From positions 1 through 8,700 of the forward strand of contig DJQG01000084.1 of the NCBI GenBank assembly GCA_002438685.1: a stretch of 8,700 nt of DNA, read 5' to 3'. Within the stretch, counting starts at the first letter, position 1. Each line of letters opens with the position of its first letter. This document shows positions 1 through 5,951 of this stretch, piece after piece. The translations under genes were made by a program, and so were the position numbers. The stretch comes from Ruminococcaceae bacterium UBA6392 (lineage in GTDB: Bacteria; Bacillota; Clostridia; Oscillospirales; Acutalibacteraceae). Under the pieces are notes generated by a model that was given only the letters and a program-made list of their open reading frames with translations, ran no database searches and was not told the origin of the DNA.

Positions 1-35
1 CGCGAGCTATGTACTGCGGTGCGGCGTTGAGGGGT

Positions 36-54
36 CTCGGGGCGTAGCCCTGAG
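36..54 (+). other. Hairpin followed by T-rich DNA, possible terminator
   Basis: A 7-bp stem (36-42 with 48-54, one G-T wobble) with a 5-base loop is followed by a T-rich stretch (55-68). It could end a rightward gene lying left of the window, or be part of a repeat. No upstream gene is visible to decide between these. Confidence 0.35.
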
Positions 55-71
55 TTTGCTTTTCTTTTGCA

Positions 72-104
72 GGCGTTTTCTTTTTCAAATAAAAAGAAAA
101 TGCC
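72..104. other. Long AT-rich hairpin
   Basis: Positions 72-85 pair with 91-104 over 14 bp, with one G-T wobble, around the loop CAAAT. The stem has GGC/GCC at its base and a T-run against an A-run at its top, so it could act as a terminator in either direction. It lies only 17 bases after the preceding hairpin, which suggests that the pair forms one unit. Confidence 0.45.
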
Positions 105-179
105 GAAACGCGGGTAGTATAAAATATTCGATTGTTGCAGGACGCGAAGGTAAATGATAAATTCTACAATTTCATTTCG

Positions 180-276
180 TGCCGCTATCACGGCAGCGGT
201 GCGTCGAGGTCGCCTCACCCTACAAGTTGCACGCCGCTAAAATTGTGTGGAGTTCGCGGGCAGATAATATCTGCCC
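180..276. repeat. Candidate dispersed intergenic repeat with small dyads
   Basis: This segment contains a dyad at 180-195 (TGCCG/CGGCA), a dyad at 206-216 (GAGG/CCTC) and a 9-bp near-perfect palindrome at 258-276 (GGGCAGATA, one central base, then its complement). Positions 209-225 recur in inverted form at 8669-8685 with 14 of 17 bases identical. The look is that of a dispersed repeat family of gut Clostridia, but membership is inferred and the true ends are unknown. Confidence 0.4.
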
Positions 277-324
277 ATACCGCATATATTTATTACTTTG
301 AATGAAGCGAAATAACCCCTCATT

Positions 325-361
325 CTCGGCTTACGCCGAGCCAGCTCCCCTACAGGGGAGC
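325..361. repeat. Double-hairpin intergenic repeat element
   Basis: Two compact hairpins stand side by side: CTCGGC/GCCGAG with a 4-base loop (325-340), and GCTCCCC/GGGGAGC with a 4-base loop (344-361). The arrangement of a CGGC hairpin followed by a CTCCCC/GGGGAG hairpin is one I recognise from repeated intergenic elements in many gut Firmicutes genomes. The copy probably extends a few bases to each side. Its function is unknown; a palindromic element of REP type is a reasonable description. Confidence 0.5.
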
Positions 362-414
362 CTAAATAGATTCTGCGACAAATCCCAATTTGCCTCCCCA
401 TCATCCCTCACCGC

Positions 415-455
415 AAAATACAAAAACAGCCACAGCAAAACTGCTGCGGCTGTTT
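415..455 (-). terminator. Rho-independent terminator of the pseudokinase gene
   Basis: Read on the minus strand, positions 455-443 pair with 436-424 over 13 bp, with one U-G wobble, around a 6-base loop. A U-rich tail follows (TTTTTGTATTTT on the minus strand, overlapping the stem end). The stem begins 15 bases after the stop codon of the leftward gene. Confidence 0.85.
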
Positions 456-470
456 ATTCTAAGAGATATT

Positions 471-2159
471 TTACTGACCGAGCAAACGGTCGAATATCGA
501 ACCGCTGCCGGAGCTTTGACTTGAACTCGTTACGTCATTCTCGTTCGAGGTCGAGAATGTAAGCTCGATGCGCGTGCCCTTTGGGGCTTTTGAGCCGGGT
601 TCAACGGACATCGAAACGACAACGCCCTCGGTGTAGTTGCCCGCGACCGTGCAGACAAAACCGCTGTCCGTCAGTATCTGCTTTGCTTCGTCGTAGCTCT
701 TGCCGAACACATCGGGTACATCAACGCTCTCTTTACCGCTGCTTATGACGAGCTCTATCTCGCTGCCTATCGCGACAGTGGTCTGCTCGGGCAGGCTCTG
801 CGAAATGACATAGCCCTCCTTGATGGTGTCGCTGTATTCATACTTCGTCTTGAATGTGAACTTGCCGTCCCAGACGGGATTCTTGGATATTGCCTCGTAG
901 CTGAGGTTCTTGAAGTCGGGGACAACTATCGTCTCGGTGCTCGTGCTCTCCGTGACCGATGCGTTGAGACTCGACTGGTCGGTGTCGTCTTTCTTCGAGA
1001 AGCTGTCTCTGAATACCGTCGCCATGAGAATGGCAAAAATTATTATTCCGATTCCGAGCGTTATGCCGACTGCAATAAGGAACGGCTGGGCTTCGCTCTT
1101 CTTCTTTTTTTTCGGCGCTGCCGGAGCAGCCTCATTCTGCGCGGGTTCAACCGAGCGGTCGCCGCTCATTGCCTGAATCTCGCCCGCATATGCCGCGGTC
1201 GGGGAGGCAGAGAGCTCCGCCCTGAACTGCTCGACCGAGCGGGTTCTGTCCTCGGGCAGGATTTGAAGCGCGTTTATCAGCGCGTTTATGACATATGCCG
1301 GGAGCTGCTCGGCAAATTTGCTCGGTATCATCAGGCGGTCGTTTGTTACGCGGGTCGTTGCGACTATCGGATCGGTGCCTATAAGCGCGCGGTAGAGCAC
1401 CGCCGCAAAGGCGTATATATCCGTCCATGCGCCCTGCTGACCCTCGAATCCGTACTGCTCTATCGCGGCGTAGCCGGGGAAGAGCTCGGGGTTCAGATCG
1501 CCGCGTGCCGTGCGTGCCTGCCAGATGCTGAATCCGGATATCTTAAGCTTGCCGTCGGGCGTTACAAGAATGGTCTGCGGCGAAAGTCCGCGGTGGATTA
1601 TTCCCGCCGAGTGCAGAGTGCCGAGCGCCGAAAGGGCGGGCATGAACATCTGCCTTGCGCGCTCCCACGGGATGTATCCCGTGCTCGTAGAGAGCAGGTA
1701 TTTTCTCAGCGGAACGGCGTCCGTGTATTCATATATAGCGTATGCGGTGCCGTTGTCCTCAACGACATCCGTCACGCTTATGAGCGCAGAAAGTCCCATA
1801 AGGCGCATGAGCTTGCGCCACAGCTCGAGAAAGCTCTGGTAGCAGTCGGTGTAAGCGCGCTCGCAGCCCTGCATGACCCGAACTTGAGTCTCGCCGTTTT
1901 CGCGCGAGCAAATGGCGTCGGGCAAAAATTCCCTGACCTTGACGGCTATGCGCTCGGTCATGTCCCATCCGGCATAGGTGACTCCGTCGCCGTTGAACTC
2001 CAGAACCTTGCCGACGAGATAGCGGTTTGCAACAACGCTTCTTATCGGGAGATAGGGGGAGAGCTGGGGCGAGTCGGCGGGGTATCCGCAGTAGGGGCAC
2101 TGCTTCGCGTCGCCGATGGGCTTCATGCAGCTCATGCATAAATTATCGGTGTTAGGCAT
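471..2159 (-). CDS. Zinc-ribbon, kinase-like (probable pseudokinase), PASTA membrane protein
   Basis: This 562-residue protein has the layout of a PASTA serine/threonine kinase with an added N-terminal zinc ribbon. The order is Cys8/Cys11 and Cys21/Cys24 (zinc ribbon), a kinase-fold domain at about 45-320, a Lys-rich stretch (350-354), one membrane segment (about 359-383) and two extracellular PASTA repeats (about 412-475 and 479-538), then a Ser-rich tail. The ATP-anchoring Lys74 (IAVK) and later motifs (YAAIEQY, WTDIYA) match active relatives. However, the catalytic loop reads HRGLSPQT (189-196), so the catalytic Asp is Gly and the metal-binding Asn is Thr. The DFG motif reads GFS (209-211). 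The helix-C Glu also seems lost. Phosphotransfer is therefore unlikely. PASTA repeats in active relatives sense muropeptides or peptidoglycan; by inference this one may be a wall sensor or scaffold. The start at 2159 is chosen for AGGAAGG six bases upstream; an in-frame ATG 15 codons earlier lacks such a site. Confidence 0.9.
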   Translation of the reverse strand: MPNTDNLCMSCMKPIGDAKQCPYCGYPADSPQLSPYLPIRSVVANRYLVGKVLEFNGDGVTYAGWDMTERIAVKVREFLPDAICSRENGETQVRVMQGCERAYTDCYQSFLELWRKLMRLMGLSALISVTDVVEDNGTAYAIYEYTDAVPLRKYLLSTSTGYIPWERARQMFMPALSALGTLHSAGIIHRGLSPQTILVTPDGKLKISGFSIWQARTARGDLNPELFPGYAAIEQYGFEGQQGAWTDIYAFAAVLYRALIGTDPIVATTRVTNDRLMIPSKFAEQLPAYVINALINALQILPEDRTRSVEQFRAELSASPTAAYAGEIQAMSGDRSVEPAQNEAAPAAPKKKKKSEAQPFLIAVGITLGIGIIIFAILMATVFRDSFSKKDDTDQSSLNASVTESTSTETIVVPDFKNLSYEAISKNPVWDGKFTFKTKYEYSDTIKEGYVISQSLPEQTTVAIGSEIELVISSGKESVDVPDVFGKSYDEAKQILTDSGFVCTVAGNYTEGVVVSMSVEPGSKAPKGTRIELTFSTSNENDVTSSSQSSGSGSIFDRLLGQ

Positions 2160-2165
2160 TGAAGA

Positions 2166-2172
2166 CCTTCCT
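2166..2172 (-). promoter_or_regulatory. Ribosome binding site fixing the pseudokinase start
   Basis: AGGAAGG on the minus strand lies six bases before the ATG at 2159. It supports this start over the in-frame ATG at 2204. Confidence 0.75.
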
Positions 2173-2224
2173 TTACGAAATATGGGATAACACAGATGTG
2201 TCAATGATAAAATTAGTCAAGTAT

Positions 2225-2253
2225 ATGATACCAAAACATACGGCGATTGTCAA
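2225..2253 (-). promoter_or_regulatory. Sigma-A type promoter of the pseudokinase gene
   Basis: On the minus strand a perfect -35 box TTGACA (2253-2248) is followed after 17 bases by TATCAT (2230-2225), five of six matches to the -10 consensus. The -10 box lies about 65 bases before the start codon. It faces away from the promoter of the aminotransferase operon. Confidence 0.75.
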
Positions 2254-2278
2254 CTTCGTATAGTATTCTGACGAAAAC

Positions 2279-2311
2279 AAAGCGGTTTTTGCCCGAATAT
2301 TTAAACGCTTT
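2279..2311. repeat. Imperfect dyad upstream of the aminotransferase promoter
   Basis: AAAGCG (2279-2284) is mirrored by CGCTTT (2306-2311); allowing one bulged base, the arms extend by three further pairs. The dyad ends six bases before the -35 box of the rightward promoter and could be a regulator site. No known operator consensus was recognised. Confidence 0.3.
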
Positions 2312-2316
2312 AACTC

Positions 2317-2344
2317 TTGAAATTGCACTTGACGGTGATATAAT
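2317..2344 (+). promoter_or_regulatory. Sigma-A type promoter of the ilvE-tdk-tam-rluA cluster
   Basis: TTGAAA (2317-2322) and a perfect TATAAT (2339-2344) are separated by 16 bases. This leaves an untranslated leader of roughly 50 bases, too short for a T-box. A site AAGGAG at 2389-2394 precedes the ATG at 2403 by eight bases. Confidence 0.75.
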
Positions 2345-2402
2345 AATTGTATTGTACCTAAAAGAGTGCAACACCTGTATTTAAGATGAAGGAGATGCTA
2401 TT

Positions 2403-3476
2403 ATGCAGAAAATAACTATCGAGCGTACTACCGCTCCTAAAGCAAAGCCCACGGACGAGACAAAACTCGGATTCGGCAAGATATTTACCGACCATATGTT
2501 TATTATGAACTATGACGAGGGCGAAGGCTGGCACAACCCGAGAATTGTGCCCTATGCTCCTATAGCTCTTGACCCCGCGGCAATGTGCCTGCACTACGGT
2601 CAGGCTGACTTCGAGGGACTCAAGGCATACAGAAGAGCCGACGGTAGCATCGGTCTTTTCCGCCCCGATCAGAATATGGCGAGACTCAATGTCTCAAACG
2701 AGCGCCTTTGCATCCCGAAGATCGACGAGGCATTCGGCGTTGAGGCTATCAAGACCCTTGTAGAGGTCGATAAGGACTGGGTACCCCATAGCGAGGGCAC
2801 TTCGCTTTATATCCGTCCGTTTATCTTCGCTGTTGATCCCATGGTCGGCGTTCATCCGGCGAAACATCTGCTTTTCGTTATAATCCTTTCGCCTGTCGGC
2901 GCATATTACGACAACGGACTTGCTCCTGTTAAAATTTATGTCGAGGAGCACTATGTCCGCGCCGTTACCGGCGGAACCGGCTTTACAAAGGCTGCGGCAA
3001 ACTATGCTATATCCATGAAAGCGCAGGAAGTCGCCGAGGAGCAGGGCTATGCTCAGGTTCTCTGGCTTGACGGCGTTCACAGAAAGTATATCGACGAGGT
3101 CGGCGCAATGAACGTGTTCTTTGTTGTTGACGGCGAGGTTATAACCCCGAGCCTTGACAGAGGCTGTATCCTCAGCGGTATCACAAGAAAGTCCTGCATA
3201 GAGATTCTCCGCCACATGGGCTACAAAGTCACCGAGAGAGATATCGAAATCGGCGAGCTCGTCAAGGCATATGACGAGGGCAAGTTCGACGAGGCGTTCG
3301 GCTCGGGCACCGCTGCTGTTATTTCGCCCATCGGCGAGCTTAAGTACGGCGACAAGCACATGATAATCAACGACGGCAAGATCGGTCCTATCTCGCAGAA
3401 GCTCTATGATACCCTCACCGGTATCCAGTGGGGCAGACTGCCCGACGAGTTCGGCTGGACCGTCAAGGTCGACTGA
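2403..3476 (+). CDS. ilvE: Branched-chain amino acid aminotransferase
   Basis: This 357-residue enzyme is a pyridoxal-phosphate (fold type IV) aminotransferase of the long, BCAT-like subgroup. It interconverts leucine, isoleucine or valine with their 2-oxo acids, using 2-oxoglutarate/glutamate as the partner, in the cytoplasm. Marks of the family are the N-terminal LGFGKIFTDHMF (22-33), LHYGQADFEGLKAYR (63-77), FRPDQNMARLN (86-96) and YIRPF (136-140). The cofactor-binding lysine is Lys196 in GGTGFTKAAANYA, followed by YIDEVGAMNVFFV (229-241, Glu232 contacting the pyridine nitrogen), SGIT (258-261) and GTAAVI (302-307). The length fits the family and all key residues are present. The gene opens a four-gene rightward cluster and its stop codon overlaps the next start (TGATG). 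Regulation by branched-chain amino acid levels is plausible, but no CodY box was recognised. Confidence 0.95.
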   Translation: MQKITIERTTAPKAKPTDETKLGFGKIFTDHMFIMNYDEGEGWHNPRIVPYAPIALDPAAMCLHYGQADFEGLKAYRRADGSIGLFRPDQNMARLNVSNERLCIPKIDEAFGVEAIKTLVEVDKDWVPHSEGTSLYIRPFIFAVDPMVGVHPAKHLLFVIILSPVGAYYDNGLAPVKIYVEEHYVRAVTGGTGFTKAAANYAISMKAQEVAEEQGYAQVLWLDGVHRKYIDEVGAMNVFFVVDGEVITPSLDRGCILSGITRKSCIEILRHMGYKVTERDIEIGELVKAYDEGKFDEAFGSGTAAVISPIGELKYGDKHMIINDGKIGPISQKLYDTLTGIQWGRLPDEFGWTVKVD

Positions 3477-4063
3477 TGGCGAAGCTCTACTTCAAATACG
3501 GCGCAATGGGCTCGTCAAAATCGGCTCAGGCGCTCATGACCAAGTTTAACTATGAAGAGAAGGATCGCAAGGTCTGGCTGATAAAACCGAGCATTGACAC
3601 GCGCGACGGCTCCGACACGGTGTATTCCCGTATAGGACTCAGCGCAAAGGCGCAGGTAATATCCCCGCAGGACGATATATATGAAATGTTCGGCGAGAAA
3701 TGCTGCGACGCGGACGTCGTTATTTCGGATGAGAGCCAGTTCTTTACAGAAGACCAGATAGATCAGCTCCGCAGAATAGTTGACGAATGTGATATTCCGG
3801 TGCTCTGCTTCGGATTGCGTACCGATTTTCTGACGAATGTTTTCCCGGGAAGCCGCAGGCTGTTCGAGGTCGCGGATTCCATAACCGAGATAAAGACCAT
3901 CTGCCGCTGCGGCAGAAAGGCGACCGTCAACGCGAGAATAGGCGAGGACGGACAGGTTGTGACCAGCGGCTCGCAGGTGCTTCTCGGCGGCAACGACCGC
4001 TATGAGGCGATGTGCCACCGCTGCTGGAAGGAACGCATAGCGCGTGAGAGCGCGAAAAAATAA
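3476..4063 (+). CDS. tdk: Thymidine kinase (type II)
   Basis: This 195-residue enzyme phosphorylates thymidine to dTMP with ATP in nucleotide salvage. It has the short, zinc-binding tetrameric form found in bacteria and as human TK1. The P-loop lies in YGAMGSSKSAQAL (8-20), where SSKS replaces the usual SGKT. The KPSIDTR segment (37-43) is typical, and the catalytic base is Glu86 in ISDESQFF. The thymidine-binding region includes CFGLRTDFLTNVFPGS (111-126). Cys143, Cys145, Cys180 and Cys183 are placed to hold the structural zinc, and DRYEAMC (174-180) belongs to the lasso loop. The start ATG at 3476 overlaps the aminotransferase stop by one base, so the two genes are probably translationally coupled. 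An in-frame ATG 16 codons earlier lies inside ilvE and would add residues unlike the family. No independent promoter was seen. Confidence 0.93.
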   Translation: MAKLYFKYGAMGSSKSAQALMTKFNYEEKDRKVWLIKPSIDTRDGSDTVYSRIGLSAKAQVISPQDDIYEMFGEKCCDADVVISDESQFFTEDQIDQLRRIVDECDIPVLCFGLRTDFLTNVFPGSRRLFEVADSITEIKTICRCGRKATVNARIGEDGQVVTSGSQVLLGGNDRYEAMCHRCWKERIARESAKK

Positions 4064-4073
4064 AAAGATCCGG

Positions 4074-4099
4074 CGGGGCGGCGTTTGCCGCCCCGTTTT
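4074..4099 (+). terminator. GC-rich hairpin after tdk, possible partial terminator
   Basis: CGGGGCGGC (4074-4082) pairs perfectly with 4087-4095 around the loop GTTT and is followed by TTTT. The U-run is only four bases long, and no clear promoter lies between it and the next gene. Partial termination or mRNA-end protection seems more likely than a full stop. Confidence 0.6.
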
Positions 4100-4120
4100 G
4101 CGGATAAAAAGGAGAAAATT

Positions 4121-4891
4121 ATGTCCGACTGGAATGCGGCTCAATATGCAAAATTCAAAGCGCAGAGAACTCTGCCTGCGACAGAACTCGCCAACGCTCT
4201 GCCGACTCAGGGAGTCGAAAGCATAATCGACCTCGGCTGCGGAATAGGCAACAGCACCGCCGTGCTCAAAAATAGATTCCCGCAGGCTCATATCGTCGGC
4301 GCGGACAGCTCCGATGATATGCTCGATTTCGCGCGGAAAAACGAGCCGGAACTCGAGTTTATAAAACTGAATGTCCCCGACGATATCAAAATGCTCGGCA
4401 GAAAGTTCGATGTTGTCTATTCAAATGCCTGTCTCCAATGGATACCGAACCACAAAGAATTGCTCGGCAGGCTCATGGAGCTTGTGAATCCCGGCGGCAC
4501 GCTCGCGGTGCAGATTCCCCAGCAGGCGAAGCACCCGATGCACAAGCTGATGCCGATGGTTGCGCAGTCCGGCGAGTGGGCGGAAAAAATAAAATACCGC
4601 CGCAAATATAATTGCCTTACGGAGGAGGAATATTTTGATATTCTCTCCGGTATTTCATCCGATTTCAGGCTCTGGGAGACGACATATTTCTTCAGAATGC
4701 CCTCGCATCGCAGCATAGTCGAGTGGTACAAGGGCACTGGTATGCGCCCGTATCTCGACGATCTCAGCGACGAGGATAAAATAAAATTCGAAAACGATGT
4801 TCTCGCCGAGGTCGAAAAGCTCTATCCCGTTCAGAAAAACGGCGAGATAATTTTCAAATTCCCGCGCCTGTTCTTTACGGCGGTAAAATAA
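4121..4891 (+). CDS. tam: Trans-aconitate 2-methyltransferase-like enzyme
   Basis: This 256-residue cytoplasmic protein is an S-adenosylmethionine-dependent class I methyltransferase. The Tam family methylates trans-aconitate, a spontaneous isomer of the citrate-cycle intermediate cis-aconitate that inhibits aconitase. The N-terminal WNAAQYAKFKAQRTLPATEL (4-23) matches the Tam opening (W..x.Y..F...R.RPA..L). SAM-binding motif I is IDLGCGIGNS, followed by an acidic D at the end of strand 2 in VGADSSDDML. Later blocks YSNACLQWIPNH, NPGGTLAVQIPQ, TTYFFRMPSHRSIVEWYKGTGMRP (interrupted here: key residues are TTY, MPSH and W) and the final FPRLFF also agree with E. coli Tam as I remember it. The start is set by AAGGAG six bases upstream; an upstream in-frame ATG at 4085 overlaps the hairpin and is rejected. 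The exact substrate is inferred from similarity only. Confidence 0.8.
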   Translation: MSDWNAAQYAKFKAQRTLPATELANALPTQGVESIIDLGCGIGNSTAVLKNRFPQAHIVGADSSDDMLDFARKNEPELEFIKLNVPDDIKMLGRKFDVVYSNACLQWIPNHKELLGRLMELVNPGGTLAVQIPQQAKHPMHKLMPMVAQSGEWAEKIKYRRKYNCLTEEEYFDILSGISSDFRLWETTYFFRMPSHRSIVEWYKGTGMRPYLDDLSDEDKIKFENDVLAEVEKLYPVQKNGEIIFKFPRLFFTAVK

Positions 4892-4897
4892 TCTTTC

Positions 4898-4902
4898 GGA
4901 GG
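4898..4902 (+). promoter_or_regulatory. Ribosome binding site supporting a TTG start
   Basis: GGAGG lies six bases before the TTG at 4909, making that uncommon start codon credible. It falls in the 17-base gap after tam. Confidence 0.75.
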
Positions 4903-4908
4903 TCGCGC

Positions 4909-5823
4909 TTGAACAGAAAACTTGAATTCACCGTGCCCGAGGAGTACGAGGGCAAAAAGGCGTTTTATTTCCTGCGCGGCTGCGCGGGGATTTCGGCGCG
5001 CGCGTTAAGCTCGCTCAAGCGCATCGACGGCGGCATAACCCGCGGCGGCGAGACGCTGCGGACAATAGACCGCCTGCACGCGGGCGATATCGTTATTGTT
5101 ACTCTGCCCGTCGAGACCGAAACGGTCGAGCCGATGGATATAAATATAGATGTAATATATGAGGACGCCGATTTGCTCGCAGTCAACAAATCGCCCTTTC
5201 TCGCGATGCACCCGACCCATAACCATCAGGGCGACACGCTCGCAAACGCGGTCGCCGGGCATCTGCAAAGCGAGGGAAAGAGTGCGGTGTTCCGCTGCGT
5301 CGGCAGGCTCGACAAGGGCACGTCGGGCGTTGTTGTCTGCGCCCTGAACCGCTATGCGGCGGCGCGCCTTTCGGGCAATATCAAGAAAAAATATATAGCC
5401 GTCGTCCGCGGACGCTTCGATGGGAGCGGCACAATAAACAAGCCTATCTACCGCCCCGACCCGATGAAAACTCTGCGCGCGTGCGGCGATATGCCCGGGA
5501 GCGAGAGCGCGGTAACTCATTGGGAGAGCCTATATGCCGGTGACGAATACAGCCTGCTGAGACTCACCCTCGAGACCGGCAGAACGCATCAGATAAGGGT
5601 GCATTTTGCGTCCATGGGCGCGCCCCTCGCGGGCGACACAATGTACGGCGCGCCGGAAAATGAGATAGGGCATCATCTGCTCCACTGCGCCGAATGCGGC
5701 TTCATTCATCCGGCTTCAGGTGAAGAAATTCGCCTGTCCGCTCCGCCTCCGCAGGATTTTCTCGACTTCTGCCGCAGCTTCATTCCGTCGGAAGTGTTGG
5801 CTAAAATATTCAACTATGCATGA
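4909..5823 (+). CDS. RluA-family pseudouridine synthase
   Basis: This 304-residue enzyme isomerises uridine to pseudouridine in structured RNA, by family most often 23S rRNA or tRNA. The N-terminal 70 residues (SSLKRIDGGITRGGETLRT-like, then HAGDIVIVTLP) resemble an S4-type RNA-binding fold. The catalytic domain follows: IYEDADLLAVNKSPFLAMHP (83-102), GRLDKGTSGVVV (132-143) with catalytic Asp135, KKYIAVVRG (160-168), LETGRTHQIRVHFA (221-234) and GDTMYG (242-247). All key motifs are present and the length is usual. Which of RluA, RluC, RluD or a Gram-positive paralogue it matches cannot be decided, so no symbol is given. Translation most likely begins at TTG behind a strong GGAGG. It closes the four-gene cluster; no convincing terminator was found after it. 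Confidence 0.92.
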   Translation: MNRKLEFTVPEEYEGKKAFYFLRGCAGISARALSSLKRIDGGITRGGETLRTIDRLHAGDIVIVTLPVETETVEPMDINIDVIYEDADLLAVNKSPFLAMHPTHNHQGDTLANAVAGHLQSEGKSAVFRCVGRLDKGTSGVVVCALNRYAAARLSGNIKKKYIAVVRGRFDGSGTINKPIYRPDPMKTLRACGDMPGSESAVTHWESLYAGDEYSLLRLTLETGRTHQIRVHFASMGAPLAGDTMYGAPENEIGHHLLHCAECGFIHPASGEEIRLSAPPPQDFLDFCRSFIPSEVLAKIFNYA

Positions 5824-5842
5824 ATAAGGTGCATATTTACCG

Positions 5843-5902
5843 TCAAAATGCAGAAAAACGCTAAAAACATGAAAAAATATTCAACAAAGCCTTGCATTTT
5901 GA
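5843..5902. repeat. 10-bp inverted repeat overlapping the ABC operon -35 box
   Basis: TCAAAATGCA (5843-5852) is exactly complementary to TGCATTTTGA (5893-5902), with 40 bases between. The second half-site covers most of the -35 box (5892-5897). The centres are 50 bases apart, about five helical turns, which would suit a regulator bridging two sites. In this AT-rich DNA a chance match cannot be excluded. Confidence 0.4.
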
Positions 5903-5919
5903 AAATATGGTGCTATAAT
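5892..5919 (+). promoter_or_regulatory. Promoter of the amino acid ABC transporter operon
   Basis: TTGCAT (5892-5897) is followed after 16 bases by a perfect TATAAT (5914-5919), preceded by TGC, which makes it an extended -10. The leader is about 25 bases and includes AGGAGG (5938-5943), eight bases before the ATG. Confidence 0.8.
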
Positions 5920-5951
5920 ACAGTCATTAAATCAAACAGGAGGAAAATATC

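Larger units (their letters stand above)
1..470. other. Non-coding region with hairpins and repeat-like segments
   Basis: No convincing gene lies in this 470-base stretch. It holds two hairpins near the left end (36-54 and 72-104), a segment with several small dyads (about 180-276), a double-hairpin element (about 325-361) and the terminator of the leftward gene (424-455). The only forward open frame, beginning at 302, runs through the double hairpin and the terminator and then into the antisense of the neighbouring gene. Its Ser/Arg-rich product resembles no protein family, so it is not called. The dense short dyads resemble the dispersed intergenic repeats common in gut Clostridia; that comparison is from memory and was not searched. 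Confidence 0.7.

Noticed and set aside
1..470. CRISPR array or tRNA gene in the left non-coding region
   Set aside because: There are no regularly spaced direct repeats and no cloverleaf; the structure consists of separate short hairpins.
302..562. Forward open frame of 86 codons at the left end
   Set aside because: It runs through the double hairpin, the terminator and the antisense of the pseudokinase gene end; its product is Ser/Arg-rich with no family likeness and it has no ribosome site.
1263..2141. Long forward open frame of 292 codons opposite the pseudokinase
   Set aside because: It is antisense to a gene with clear domains, its product has the Arg/Ala/Val-rich composition of a shadow frame and no recognisable motif.
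2329..2344. TTGACG as the -35 box of the aminotransferase promoter
   Set aside because: It lies only four bases before TATAAT; TTGAAA at 2317 has a proper 16-base spacing.
2345..2402. T-box or other riboswitch in front of ilvE
   Set aside because: The leader is only about 50 bases and shows no T-box sequence or terminator/antiterminator pair.
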